Origin: Bacillota bacterium
Lineage (GTDB): Bacteria; Bacillota; Clostridia; DSM-8532
DNA length: 64,000 nucleotides
Direction: 5' to 3'
NCBI GenBank assembly: GCA_023443745.1
Contig: JAEZTB010000058.1
Span: 356,625-420,624, forward strand
Made by a program: the position numbers and the translations under genes. Below the pieces are notes generated by a model. It did not search any database, was not told the origin of the DNA, and saw only the letters and a program-made list of their open reading frames with translations. Within the stretch, counting starts at the first letter, position 1. Each line of letters opens with the position of its first letter. Positions 44,701-53,381 of this stretch are shown here, one piece after another.

Positions 44701-46556
44701 TATTGAGACCAATAAGCCTGTTCTTTTGAAGTTTTTTGCCGGTATACCGTTAATTTGTATGAAAGGGTTGCCGAATCGTCATTTGTTCCTTGAATGACAA
44801 ACTTATTAAAGCCGGTTGTCAGGCTCACTGAATGACCGTCAATGATTTCTCCGTTTTCATTTTTTATCTTAATGGTAGTACCGGATTCAGAAGCTGCAAA
44901 TAAATCTACTTTATCTATGGTATTGGCGACATCTACATAATAGCTGTACCGGCTGGGTTTAAACTGTACTTGCTTTGCATAAACAGTATCCTTCGACATG
45001 ACCTTTTCGCTGCCTGCAACAACTTCAATATTTGTAAGCTGGGGAGTGTTTGTATTGTTTATTCCATAGAGATAGACGTCACTATAAGAAGCGGAGGATA
45101 AAACATCGCGTCCCCATGTTAGAAAACCGATTGTTCCTGTAAGGATGGCAGAATCTTCACCTTTTACGGTAATATCGTGGTTATTGGCTACCAACTCACC
45201 GTTCAAATAGACTTGAATGAGCTTTCCTACAGCAATAACCTCGAGGTTATATTCATGGTTATCAGATGGTTGTATGTTAAATTGGGGAACTAAATCAAAT
45301 GATTTTCCGTTCTGGAATTTAAACAATCTCCCCTTCATTGTGGTTTCATTGATATTGGCTATATAGCAATTGGATTTGTCGCTATATCTGAAAACAAGTG
45401 ATGCTGCCGTATCCTTATAAATCTCTCCTGCAGGATTGAATTTAATTTTCGCTTTATAGAGAAAATTCCCGGCTGATTCATTAAACAAGGTAAAATTGTC
45501 ACCTTTACCTGTTACAGCGAGCGTTCCGCTATTGACTGAAAAATGGCCGGTGCCATCAATTGACATGACCTTATCGCTTAAATTACCGCTGATACCTGTC
45601 AAATCATTTGTCCATTTGGCATACAAGGTTTTGTTTCCTGCATCGCCTTTCACTATTTTTGATAAAGGGCTTCCAGAATATTCGGGATTGGTATACCACC
45701 CCATAAATGTATAATTACTCTTTACAGGTATTGGAAGCACAGTATCGCTTTCAGGGGTATAGGTTAAAGGCGCGTTGAGTTCGTTGCTTCCGCCATCAAG
45801 TACATAGGTAATATTATATTGGTTAAATGTTACCTGTAAATTTCTGAATACTATTTCATTATTATAGGTATTGAGTCCAAATATTCCTTCTGTATAAAGG
45901 GCTTTCGAACCATCCTCCACATAATTAATGTACTCCGTACCATTCACTGAAGCAGCAATGGTATTCCCGCTGAAGGTAATTTCAACATGATACCAGCCAT
46001 CCGCAGCTTTTGAAAAAGAGGTAATCTGCGATTGGTAGGTTGAGCTCCCTTTAAAATCCATCAGCCGTACGGTACCAGCACTTGGCCTTAACTGTACTGC
46101 ATAGCCGCCTTCGGTAGCAGTTAGTGTTTTTTGCATGAACAGTATGCTTGAGTAGCCTCCTGAAGGATTATAAATGTCGGTACTGATTTTACTAATACCG
46201 TCACGCTTATAAACTCCATCAGCATAAGCATATGCATTACCACTTGGTATGACAACACGATATTCATTTCCTTCCATAGTCCATGTGCCGGCTTTTGGTG
46301 TCCAGTCCGTCAAGTTACTGAAAGAAAGAGCATCCATGGTGGTTGAGGAAGTAGTTGCTAAATCCGAATTTAAAATAATAGCATCCATGGTAGTTGAGGA
46401 GCCAGCATCCATAGTGGTTAAATCATTATCATTGAGCAGTTCCATCCCCGTAAAAGCATTTACTTTGCTCAACAATTGCGGATACACACAGTTTACCAGC
46501 ATTATTAACGTCAACAAAATGCAAATTATTTTTGTTCTTTTTTTTGTTATCATCAT
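41751..46556 (-). CDS. Secreted multidomain GH32 fructanase (levanase/inulinase-like), frameshifted before its SLH domains
   Basis: A signal peptide (about 1-36) precedes a concanavalin-like domain, an InlB-type B repeat (FMGWYTN...AKW), a second beta-sandwich, a cadherin-like segment and a GH32 module. The GH32 catalytic residues are nucleophile D634 in HWLNDPNG, D761 in FRDPK and acid/base E811 in ECPDMF. A GH32 C-terminal sandwich, a Big_2 domain, a second copy of the first concanavalin-like domain and two more InlB repeats follow. It hydrolyses fructan outside the cell. The last 35 residues are out of frame; with one extra A at 41853-41857 the chain would continue into the SLH domains for about 1,910 residues. 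It is the last gene of the fructan locus. Confidence 0.92.
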   Translation of the reverse strand: MMITKKRTKIICILLTLIMLVNCVYPQLLSKVNAFTGMELLNDNDLTTMDAGSSTTMDAIILNSDLATTSSTTMDALSFSNLTDWTPKAGTWTMEGNEYRVVIPSGNAYAYADGVYKRDGISKISTDIYNPSGGYSSILFMQKTLTATEGGYAVQLRPSAGTVRLMDFKGSSTYQSQITSFSKAADGWYHVEITFSGNTIAASVNGTEYINYVEDGSKALYTEGIFGLNTYNNEIVFRNLQVTFNQYNITYVLDGGSNELNAPLTYTPESDTVLPIPVKSNYTFMGWYTNPEYSGSPLSKIVKGDAGNKTLYAKWTNDLTGISGNLSDKVMSIDGTGHFSVNSGTLAVTGKGDNFTLFNESAGNFLYKAKIKFNPAGEIYKDTAASLVFRYSDKSNCYIANINETTMKGRLFKFQNGKSFDLVPQFNIQPSDNHEYNLEVIAVGKLIQVYLNGELVANNHDITVKGEDSAILTGTIGFLTWGRDVLSSASYSDVYLYGINNTNTPQLTNIEVVAGSEKVMSKDTVYAKQVQFKPSRYSYYVDVANTIDKVDLFAASESGTTIKIKNENGEIIDGHSVSLTTGFNKFVIQGTNDDSATLSYKLTVYRQKTSKEQAYWSQYRNQYHYSPQEHWLNDPNGLVYFQNKWHLFYQYYPEDVIWGPMHWGHAVSEDLIHWTEESVVLTPDNHGTMYSGCAVVDEGNTSGLFSSEAGGIVAIFTQNGNGQRQSLAYSEDGIHWELYEGNPIIPSNAEGGSSINGAFRDPKIFRYNNKWFMVIAGGPLRIFSSDNLINWKFESSYAQAGSQAGSAINTECPDMFPLTVEGTGIQKWVVNYGGRFYKIGDFKEIDGKWTFVPDEAYWNDADKGIMNFSKDSYAAMTYYIPSYSTEKRRIMINWMNNWNYCNAVPEANGNDLFNGTFNLQHELSLIEQGGKIVLKQTPITEYDSLRGTPLFKQDNLTISPDTNVLENIKANQYEIVARFKPEPGTTQVGFKLRVGDNEETLVYYNIETQSLVLDRRKSGKSPNNFAQIYSQKASLDADGYISMRVYVDWSSVEVFGKQGVVAGAAQIFPKASSLGMAVYTLGGNAEADITIYPLKSIWHGDSVVTEPMGVEVSDSKLDVFIGEEFSISSGVQPLSSAPQDVIWTLVEGNAVEIVSGANEKTVLVKAIKKGTAIIKVAAKGTNLSATCSITVGDSFTDSNLTGWRPVSGTWSIEDGNYRVVSTSNAYAYADGVFKRDGVIKYSADIYNPGGGYSTLLLMQQSLEATSGGYAVQVRPGKNNVRLMDFKGDFTYSQVTNLVASPDGWYHVEITLGETSIVVTVNGTEYINYVENGSNPIYTEGRFGLNTYNNDIKFSNVRVDFKEYNISYELDGGSTDTNAKTKYSPGESAELPSPVKNNHVFMGWYTNADFTGTPVTKIVKGDAGDKTFYAKWAKISQIYNITYVLDGGSNPQNAPAIYSTEDEIQLPMPVKSGYNFMGWYTNDGFDGNSITKIEKGETGDKTFYAKWVKKVVKDPDQSESPTQPEIYAVVGGIKSAVSMDGSGGIALQIEPALLKKAFGQAEAGSDGEKQSQLSFPNQRQKIIRSLYQQQKLRISQNKILLL

Positions 46557-46612
46557 TGTCCCCCTCCTTGTTATGTTTGCCGTTTATTAATTTTCACCTC
46601 TTAAAGCCAATT

Positions 46613-46651
46613 GCCTTAAATATATTTAAGGCATAATAAACATCGTTTATT
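46613..46651. promoter_or_regulatory. Palindromes upstream of the fructanase gene
   Basis: A perfect 20-bp palindrome GCCTTAAATATATTTAAGGC (46613-46632) is followed by AATAAAC-atc-GTTTATT (46635-46651). Both lie in the 150-nt gap between the fructokinase stop and the fructanase start. They are candidate sites for a dimeric regulator, perhaps the NarL-type regulator at 54698. Neither has a T-run typical of a terminator. Confidence 0.45.
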
Positions 46652-46707
46652 TTCTATAGCATCCCACCTCTCATAGCAAATCGGGTATGAAGTGATTTGT
46701 CAATTAG

Positions 46708-47685
46708 TTACTCAATCATTAATCTGGGCGTTTTTTCTATACATTCCTTAATGCATCCAAAACTCGGCATCGCAGGAATACCGCCTTTTTTTGTTGCTGT
46801 CAGTGCACCCATGGCATTTGCAAAGTCAAGTATACCTTCAAGCTCCGACAGGTTAAGTTCCTCTATTTTATTTATTTTCCTTTCTATGAGCCCGTACAGA
46901 ACTCCTGCTAAGAACACGTCACCTGAACCAGTGGTATCAACGACTTGTGTATCAAAGGTAAAAATCCGTCCCTGCTCACCTTTATAACAATAAAAACAAC
47001 CTTGTGGCCCTAAAGTGACAAGTACTAGGCCGATACCCAGGCAAGAAAGCTGCTCAGAGCCTTTATATAAATCGGTTAGGCCAGTAATAAACTCCATTTC
47101 TTCTTCTGATATTTTCAGAATATCAGCATATTTTAAACCTTCGAATATCTGATTCCTGGCCTCGTCAGCACTGCGCCATAAAGGCCGCCTGAGATTAGGA
47201 TCGTATGAAATCATAAGGCCCGCTTTTTTTGCATAGTCTACAGCCGAAATCGTGGCGCTTCTTGATGGTTCATCAGTCATTGAAACTGAACCAAAATGAA
47301 AAATTTTAGAATCCTTTATCAAATCATAACAAATATCATCTTTGCTAAACATCCTATCCGCGCCGGGGTTCCTATAGAAACTGAATTTTCTGTCACCGTT
47401 TTCATTAAGATGCACAAACGCTAAAGTGGTATTGACATTTTGTGAATATTTAAGCCCCGCAATGTTGATTTTGTTGGCTTCCAATGTATTCTTCAGGTAA
47501 TATCCAAATTCATCATTCCCAACCATGCCAAGAAAAGCAACGGGCTTTTCGAGCCTGGCAAGTGCCGTCAGTACATTTGCGGGAGCACCCCCCGGATTTT
47601 TTTCAAACAAATCGTTTCCAGATTTGGATGTTCCGGAGGGTGTAAAATCAATAAGCAGTTCACCTAGAGCCACTACATCAAACAT
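46708..47685 (-). CDS. scrK: Fructokinase (PfkB family)
   Basis: The 325-residue ribokinase-fold sugar kinase begins FDVVALGELLIDFTPSG. It has the N-terminal PfkB signature with GGAPANVLTALARL and the catalytic anion-hole motif DTTGSGDVFLAGVLYGL. In this locus it should phosphorylate fructose released by the surface GH32 enzyme and imported by the neighbouring ABC system. The ATG at 47685 has AAAGG at 9 nt; the in-frame ATG three codons earlier abuts the ribosome-binding site. It lies 25 nt after the permease gene. Confidence 0.92.
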   Translation of the reverse strand: MFDVVALGELLIDFTPSGTSKSGNDLFEKNPGGAPANVLTALARLEKPVAFLGMVGNDEFGYYLKNTLEANKINIAGLKYSQNVNTTLAFVHLNENGDRKFSFYRNPGADRMFSKDDICYDLIKDSKIFHFGSVSMTDEPSRSATISAVDYAKKAGLMISYDPNLRRPLWRSADEARNQIFEGLKYADILKISEEEMEFITGLTDLYKGSEQLSCLGIGLVLVTLGPQGCFYCYKGEQGRIFTFDTQVVDTTGSGDVFLAGVLYGLIERKINKIEELNLSELEGILDFANAMGALTATKKGGIPAMPSFGCIKECIEKTPRLMIE

Positions 47686-47709
47686 ATGGTTCATCCTTTA
47701 AAAGCCTGA

Positions 47710-48351
47710 TCAAGACTTTACTTCCCTTCTTTTTTTGATCATATCTATGTACACGGCCAAAAGAATGACTAAGCCTTTTGCAATCAGCTGCCAGAAAGAA
47801 TTAATATTCAGCAGGTTTAGTCCGTTGTTTAAAACCCCTATAACCAACACTCCTATGATTGTTCCACCAATTTTACCTATGCCGCCCGAGAAGCTGGTGC
47901 CGCCAAGAACAGTTGCCGCAATAGCATCCATCTCAAACCCTTCTCCTACCGTAGGCTGGCCTGAGTACATTCTCGAGCAAAGAACGATACCGGTAAATGC
48001 AGCTAAAAATCCCAAGAGCGTAAAGACACCAATCTCTACCTTACCGGTATCTATTCCTGAAAATTTTGCAGCTTCCTTGTTTCCTCCTACTGCGTAGACA
48101 TGTCTTCCGAATTTGGTTTTATTAAGAAGGATCGTTACAAAAAAGATAAGCACCGCTGTATAAATGATAGGCAGCGGAATGGGTCCAAGATAGCCAATTC
48201 CGATGATATTGAATCCTTCTTCCATAGTTCTTATTGGCATACCGCCTGTATAGACATACGCTACACCTCTTGCCACCTGCATCGTTGCAAGTGTAACAAT
48301 AAAAGGAGGCATTTTTGTTTTTGCAATAATAAGACCATTTAAAAACCACAA
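47710..48351 (-). CDS. Ribose-type ABC permease, C-terminal part (frameshifted)
   Basis: This frame encodes the last six or so transmembrane helices of an RbsC-type permease. It carries the family motif EGFEMDAIAATVLGGTSFSGGIGKIGGTIIGVLVIGVLNNGLNLL. It has no own start region. It is continuous with the fragment at 48339-48728 if one T is added to the T5 run at 48345-48341 (minus strand): VGTFCGF joins directly to LNGLIIAKTKMPPFIVTL, the normal sequence at this point of RbsC. It is the channel of the sugar importer. Confidence 0.85.
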   Translation of the reverse strand: MWFLNGLIIAKTKMPPFIVTLATMQVARGVAYVYTGGMPIRTMEEGFNIIGIGYLGPIPLPIIYTAVLIFFVTILLNKTKFGRHVYAVGGNKEAAKFSGIDTGKVEIGVFTLLGFLAAFTGIVLCSRMYSGQPTVGEGFEMDAIAATVLGGTSFSGGIGKIGGTIIGVLVIGVLNNGLNLLNINSFWQLIAKGLVILLAVYIDMIKKRREVKS

Positions 48352-48728
48352 AAAGTGCCGACTATTAATCCTATCCCAACGGCTACATAAACAGGCAAGC
48401 CACTTACGGTAATAAGACCAGCGGCCAAAGTACCGGATAAAGCTAAAACAGAGCCAACTGAAAGATCTATACCGCAGATAATGATTGCCAGTGTCATACC
48501 GATTGCCAGATTTGCGTTTGTAGATACCTGTCTTAAAACATTGAGAATATTATTTTTTGTAAGGAATGCCGGTGATAGTATACTTAGAATCGTGCACATT
48601 GCTAAGAGGCCGATAAGAATACCTAAATTCTCTTTGAAATATCTGACGATCGGTTTTGTAAATTTATTATCAACAATCCTTCTGCTTAAAAAACTGTTAT
48701 TCGTGCTATGAACAATTTCAGACTGCAT
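48339..48728 (-). CDS. Ribose-type ABC permease, N-terminal part (frameshifted)
   Basis: This 129-residue frame contains the first three or four transmembrane helices of an RbsC-like permease. The RbsC hallmark TLAIIICGIDLSVGSVLALSGTLAAGLI is complete. It stops just after GLIVGTFCGF because of a one-base deficit in the T run at 48345-48341. Joined with the next frame it would give a typical permease of about 340 residues. Its start overlaps the 3' end of the ATPase gene, as is usual in rbs-type operons. Confidence 0.85.
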   Translation of the reverse strand: MQSEIVHSTNNSFLSRRIVDNKFTKPIVRYFKENLGILIGLLAMCTILSILSPAFLTKNNILNVLRQVSTNANLAIGMTLAIIICGIDLSVGSVLALSGTLAAGLITVSGLPVYVAVGIGLIVGTFCGF

Positions 48729-50223
48729 TTTTTATTCCTCCCGTTGCATAATGCATGATGATCTCTTGGTCGATTTCTTCTTTTTCAAGAACTCCACCTA
48801 TTTCTCCATTACACATGACCAAAACCCTATCACTCATGTTAATGACCTCTGGAAGCTCTGATGAAACCATGATGATGCCTACACCCTGTTTGGCGAGCGT
48901 ATTCATAATTGAATATATTTCAGACTTTGCTCCTACATCGACTCCTCTGGTGGGTTCATCAAGGATGAGGACCTTGGGATTTGTCGCCAGCCATTTTGCG
49001 ATAACTATTTTTTGTTGGTTACCACCGCTTAGATTTCCTGCCCGCTGCTCCTTTGATGGTGTTTTTATAGACAGCCTCTCAATATAATCTTCCACAATGG
49101 ACTCTTCTAGTTTTTTGTTAACCTTTATCCTATTTATAAATTTTTTGAGAACAGTCAGGGTAATATTGTAGCCGACACTCCTCAATAAAACCAAACCTTG
49201 TTCTTTTCTATTTTCCGGAACCAATACTATACCATTATCAACAGCGTCCAGCGGAGATTTGATGTTAAGGCTTTTCCCTTCAAGTGTGATTTCGCCGGAA
49301 TCAAAGCTGTCAATTCCAAAAATAGCTCTTACAAGCTCGGTTCTACCGGCGCCTACAAGTCCGGAAACACCCAAAATTTCACCTTTTCTTAATGATAAAT
49401 TGATATTGTGGAGGACGTTCTTTCGTTCAAGGTTTTTGACTTCAAGAACGGTCTCTCCGATAGGATGTTTGGTTTTGATATATAAATCCTTAAGCTCTCT
49501 TCCTACCATCATGGCAATCAATTCATCTTTTGTAGTCTCTTTGGTCACTTTTGTGCCAATGTACTGGCCATCGCGCATGACAGTAATCCTGTCAGTTATC
49601 TGAAAGAGCTCTTCCATCCTATGAGAGATATAAATGATGGAGATATTCTTGCGCCTGAGATTATTAATGGTTGTAAAGAGCATTTCAACTTCCTTATCAG
49701 TCAAGGAAGAAGTCGGTTCATCCATAATAATGATTTCAGCATCTACTGAAAGAGCTTTCGCAATTTCTACCATTTGCTGTTGGGCTACGCTTAAAGAACA
49801 AATTTTATCCGTTGCCTTAATAGCTAAGCTTAGTGAATTTAAAAGGTCCTGGGCTGTATCGTTTAACTTCTTGAAATTTACAAAACGGGTCTTGCCCTGT
49901 GTTGGTTCCCTTCCAAGAAAGATATTTTCCGCTACCGTCATATGAGGGATTAAATTGAGTTCCTGATGTATAACGCTTATGCCATAAGATTGTGAAGCCT
50001 TTACACTGCCAATCTTGCACTCCTTGCCTTTGATAAATATCTGACCTTTATCAACTGAATAAATACCTGCAAGGACTTTAATCAATGTAGATTTACCCGC
50101 ACCATTTTCTCCAAGCAGAGCATGAACCTCTCCATAACGCAGATCAAAATCTATATTCCTTAAGGCATATACACCAGGAAAAGTTTTATGAATATTACAC
50201 ATTTTCAGGATCATATCATTCAT
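48718..50223 (-). CDS. Sugar ABC transporter ATPase, RbsA-type (two ABC domains)
   Basis: The 501-residue protein has two fused ATPase domains. The first has Walker A GENGAGKST, signature LSVAQQQMVEIAKAL and Walker B IIIMDEPTSSLT. The second has the degenerate P-loop GLVGAGRTELVRAIFG, signature LSGGNQQKIVIAKWL and VLILDEPTRGVDVGAKSEI. This is the standard RbsA/XylG/FrcA arrangement for monosaccharide importers. The ATG at 50223 follows GGAGG. In this locus fructose is the expected cargo. Confidence 0.95.
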   Translation of the reverse strand: MNDMILKMCNIHKTFPGVYALRNIDFDLRYGEVHALLGENGAGKSTLIKVLAGIYSVDKGQIFIKGKECKIGSVKASQSYGISVIHQELNLIPHMTVAENIFLGREPTQGKTRFVNFKKLNDTAQDLLNSLSLAIKATDKICSLSVAQQQMVEIAKALSVDAEIIIMDEPTSSLTDKEVEMLFTTINNLRRKNISIIYISHRMEELFQITDRITVMRDGQYIGTKVTKETTKDELIAMMVGRELKDLYIKTKHPIGETVLEVKNLERKNVLHNINLSLRKGEILGVSGLVGAGRTELVRAIFGIDSFDSGEITLEGKSLNIKSPLDAVDNGIVLVPENRKEQGLVLLRSVGYNITLTVLKKFINRIKVNKKLEESIVEDYIERLSIKTPSKEQRAGNLSGGNQQKIVIAKWLATNPKVLILDEPTRGVDVGAKSEIYSIMNTLAKQGVGIIMVSSELPEVINMSDRVLVMCNGEIGGVLEKEEIDQEIIMHYATGGIKNAV

Positions 50224-50266
50224 CTGAACTCCTCCAATTTTGAGCCTTAATACTAAAATTCTGCCT

Positions 50267-50300
50267 AAAGATTTGCCCGGTTGTTACCGGGCAAATCTTT
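50267..50300 (-). terminator. Intercistronic hairpin between binding-protein and ATPase genes
   Basis: A perfect 14-bp stem AAAGATTTGCCCGG / CCGGGCAAATCTTT with a 6-nt loop lies between the genes. The T-run is short, so partial termination or 3'-end protection is likely. That would favour high expression of the binding protein over the rest of the importer. Confidence 0.7.
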
Positions 50301-50326
50301 TGCATCATTTCGGTATATCATTACCT

Positions 50327-51328
50327 TTATTGCCAACCGTCGGTTCCGAATTGATCGACATTATCACTGGTGATTAAAGTCACGGGTACCAGGATACTTT
50401 TCTCTACACTTTCGCCCTTCAAGATTTTGTATGCTGTCTCAGCAGCTGTAGTACCGATGCCTTTGGGAGATTGTGCAGCAGTCCCTGTAATCTTGCCTTC
50501 CTTTACCATCAATTTTGCTTCAGGTGCACCATCAACTCCGTATATTAAGACATCCTTATCTCTGTTTGCAGCCTGAAGTGCAGCTAAAGCTCCCATTGCA
50601 GTCGGATCGTTAAGCCCATAAACAACATCAATTTGTTTTTGGGCTTGAATAATGTTTTCCATAACGGGCATGGCTTGTTCAAGTTGTCCCTCTGAACTCT
50701 GGGAAGCAACGATTTCATATTGAGGCTTATCTTTTACAATATCTTTAAATGATTGTGTTCTATCGATAGCGGATTTGGCAGTAGGATGCTCAAGCAATAC
50801 TACTTTAGCGCTTTCTAAACGTTTCATAACGTCCTCAGCCACAAGCACGCCTGCTTTGTAATTGTCGGATGCGACAATACAATCTACCAGATCCTCATCA
50901 AATACCGGAGCATCAACATTAATAATCGGGATTCCGGCTTTTTTTGCTGCTTCGAGGGCAGGCTTGATTCCCTTCCAGTCAACAGGGTTTAAGAAAATGG
51001 CATCCACACCTTGGGCAATAAGATCTTCAATTTGGCTGATCTGCTTGTTTAGATCCAGCGCAGGATCAAGAGCTACCAGGCTGTCACCGTTTGCTTCTAC
51101 TATAGATTTGATGCCATCATTCAATGCAATAAAAAATGGATTGTTCATTGTCATATATGTTGCACCAAATTTCCGAGCCTTTTTAGGCTGCTCAGACGGA
51201 GCTTCGGATGAAGGTACCGCACTTGTCACACCGGGTTCTTTTGTTTGGGTTGCTGGTTGTGTACCGCACGCTGCAAGTGTAAATACAAACATAACAGATA
51301 ACACCAGGGCTAATATTTTTTTTGCCAT
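50327..51328 (-). CDS. Sugar-binding lipoprotein, RbsB/FrcB-like (Peripla_BP_4)
   Basis: The 333-residue protein has a lipoprotein signal (VFTLAACGTQ), a Ser/Pro/Glu-rich linker and a type I periplasmic-binding fold: MTMNNPFFIALNDGIKSIVEANG, DALFLNPVDWKG-like (DAIFLNPVDW), GIPIINVDAPVF, YGLNDPTAMGALAAL and GVDGAPEAKLMVKEG. It delivers a monosaccharide, probably fructose, to the RbsA/RbsC-type importer. ATG 51328 has AGGAGG at 7 nt. The chemoreceptor-like gene upstream raises the option that it also presents sugar to that receptor. Confidence 0.93.
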   Translation of the reverse strand: MAKKILALVLSVMFVFTLAACGTQPATQTKEPGVTSAVPSSEAPSEQPKKARKFGATYMTMNNPFFIALNDGIKSIVEANGDSLVALDPALDLNKQISQIEDLIAQGVDAIFLNPVDWKGIKPALEAAKKAGIPIINVDAPVFDEDLVDCIVASDNYKAGVLVAEDVMKRLESAKVVLLEHPTAKSAIDRTQSFKDIVKDKPQYEIVASQSSEGQLEQAMPVMENIIQAQKQIDVVYGLNDPTAMGALAALQAANRDKDVLIYGVDGAPEAKLMVKEGKITGTAAQSPKGIGTTAAETAYKILKGESVEKSILVPVTLITSDNVDQFGTDGWQ

Positions 51329-51563
51329 CATAAATCCTCCTAAATTATTCAATTTAATGATTGTTTGAGATTACTTCGTTAGAGGGAACATTCTTAAAAA
51401 ACCCTCTATCATTACTTTTGGAAAAAATGTTTGTATATACCACCTGGCCAGGTTGTATTCGGATCAGATTCTTTCAATACATGAATTTTAGCATGTCAAT
51501 CATTTTGCATCACGTATACTTTGTCACTAAAATGGAATTACATTTGTCATGTTACTTGACTTG

Positions 51564-53270
51564 TTATATTATTTTTGTGAATTGAAACCTGTTTAGCAGT
51601 ATGTCCAGCTTTTCAGCTTCATCTACTAAGAGCATTGACAATGCCTTCATTTGGTCCTGCACACTGTATTGTTCTTCTGTTGAAGCAGCAGCCTCTTGGC
51701 AATTTGATGCATAAATTTGTGCAATATGGGATATGGCCTGACTCCCTTCTTTGATTGTGATGATATTTTGCAGCATTTCCTCCATATGCGATACAGCGAT
51801 TCTGATCTCACTATTGACCACTTTTGTCCCTTCTCCAATGTTACTTAACGCTGTTTTCGTAGAAGACACCAAGCAGGCCGTTTCTTTTACTTGCTTCACA
51901 GCCTTTAAAATATAAGCTGTAATATTTCTAATTTCGTTTTGTACATCAGTTACTATGTTTGTAATTTCTTTAGCAGAAGCTGTTGACTGCTCCGAAAGCT
52001 TTTTTATTTCTTCCGCGATGACACTAAATCCCTCACCGGCTTTTCCGGTCCTGGCTGCTTCAATCGTTGCATTTAAAGCAAGAAGATGGGTTTGCTCCGC
52101 TATACTTGTAATGGCTCCAGTTATTTTGCCTATTTGGGAAGCTTTTTCGTTGAGAATAGAGACCGATGCTACAGCAGTATCCATAACTTGATTAACAATA
52201 ATGATTTGATCGATATAATTATTAATAGAAGCAGTACTCGTTTCCACACTTCTTTTTGAGTGGTCAGATAATTCAATAACTGTTTCGAGGTTGTTTGAGC
52301 TAAGCTCTATCACCTTATGGATTTTTTCTATAGCCCTAAATGTATAATCTGTTTCTATGGCCTGCTTGTCCGCCCCTTCTGCTATGGTCTGAACAGACAA
52401 AGACAACTGCCGGGTAGCTTCAAAGGTCTCGGAGATATTGCTTTTCATTTGAAAAGCGACAGAGGTCAGGCTTTTTCCAACCCTATAAATTTTTTCCGTT
52501 ATATCTCTCAAGTTCCATTTCATTTCATTAAAAGTACCGGCGAGAAATTCCAGCTCATCATTAGTCTTTATTTTGAGATCATCAACATTCAAATTACCTT
52601 CAGTGATTTTTCTTGATGTTTCCGTCAGCTTTCTGAGACTTTTGGTAATATTTGAAGATAACCTAAAGGAATATGCGGCCGTGAAAAATATAATAAAAAA
52701 AGCAACACCTAGCATACAGACAAGCACCAGAGAAAATTTTCGGTTTATAGATATTTTCATTTGTGCATAATAAGTCAGCTGACTGTTTACGAAGTGATTG
52801 ACTGCGTTTTCAATAAAATCACCTAATTTTCTTAGCCCTTCATATTTTATTGTGACTTCACTGATTTGGATGGTTTCGTTATGATCTGATATTTCCTTAA
52901 TACTGCTGAAGTATGTATCTACCATGCTTGAGATAGACTCATAATGATGTTTTCCTTCGGTATTTTTCTCCGGTATCACTTTTTTTATAAATAAAAGATT
53001 GCTATATACATTTTGTCTCGTGTCTTCACTTTTGTTGTACATATTTGCTCTATCGAATCCTATTTGCTTTACCAGAGATAAGGTATATTCCTTCATGGTG
53101 GAATTAATCTGATTAGCCTTAATAATTGAATCCAGCATGTCGTTATATAATTTGCTATAATGGGTTGAAAATACAGTAAATCCTGCTACAGTAATCATCA
53201 TAAAAATGATTGCACTCAAAAGCCCAAAGATAATCCTTTTACCAATGGACCTGGTCTTTAACAAATGCAT
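51564..53270 (-). CDS. Methyl-accepting chemotaxis protein-like transducer
   Basis: The 568-residue protein has two transmembrane helices (about 11-33 and 181-205) enclosing a helical extracellular sensor (four-helix-bundle type). A HAMP domain and a long coiled MCP signalling domain with the conserved tip IAEQTHLLALNATIEAARTG and GEGFSVIAEEIKKLSEQS follow. It should bind CheW/CheA at the tip and relay ligand occupancy to motility. No che or flagellar gene lies in this window. Its place between a binding-protein gene and a sugar importer suggests sensing of fructan breakdown products. Confidence 0.92.
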   Translation of the reverse strand: MHLLKTRSIGKRIIFGLLSAIIFMMITVAGFTVFSTHYSKLYNDMLDSIIKANQINSTMKEYTLSLVKQIGFDRANMYNKSEDTRQNVYSNLLFIKKVIPEKNTEGKHHYESISSMVDTYFSSIKEISDHNETIQISEVTIKYEGLRKLGDFIENAVNHFVNSQLTYYAQMKISINRKFSLVLVCMLGVAFFIIFFTAAYSFRLSSNITKSLRKLTETSRKITEGNLNVDDLKIKTNDELEFLAGTFNEMKWNLRDITEKIYRVGKSLTSVAFQMKSNISETFEATRQLSLSVQTIAEGADKQAIETDYTFRAIEKIHKVIELSSNNLETVIELSDHSKRSVETSTASINNYIDQIIIVNQVMDTAVASVSILNEKASQIGKITGAITSIAEQTHLLALNATIEAARTGKAGEGFSVIAEEIKKLSEQSTASAKEITNIVTDVQNEIRNITAYILKAVKQVKETACLVSSTKTALSNIGEGTKVVNSEIRIAVSHMEEMLQNIITIKEGSQAISHIAQIYASNCQEAAASTEEQYSVQDQMKALSMLLVDEAEKLDILLNRFQFTKII

Positions 53271-53381
53271 AAGTTACCTCCATTATGATAGTATTCAGAA
53301 TTTATTGAAAGAATCTTTATCCGAATAACTATTTTCTGAAGGCTTTAATGTAAGATTCAAAAGCTTTATGGTTTATTACTT

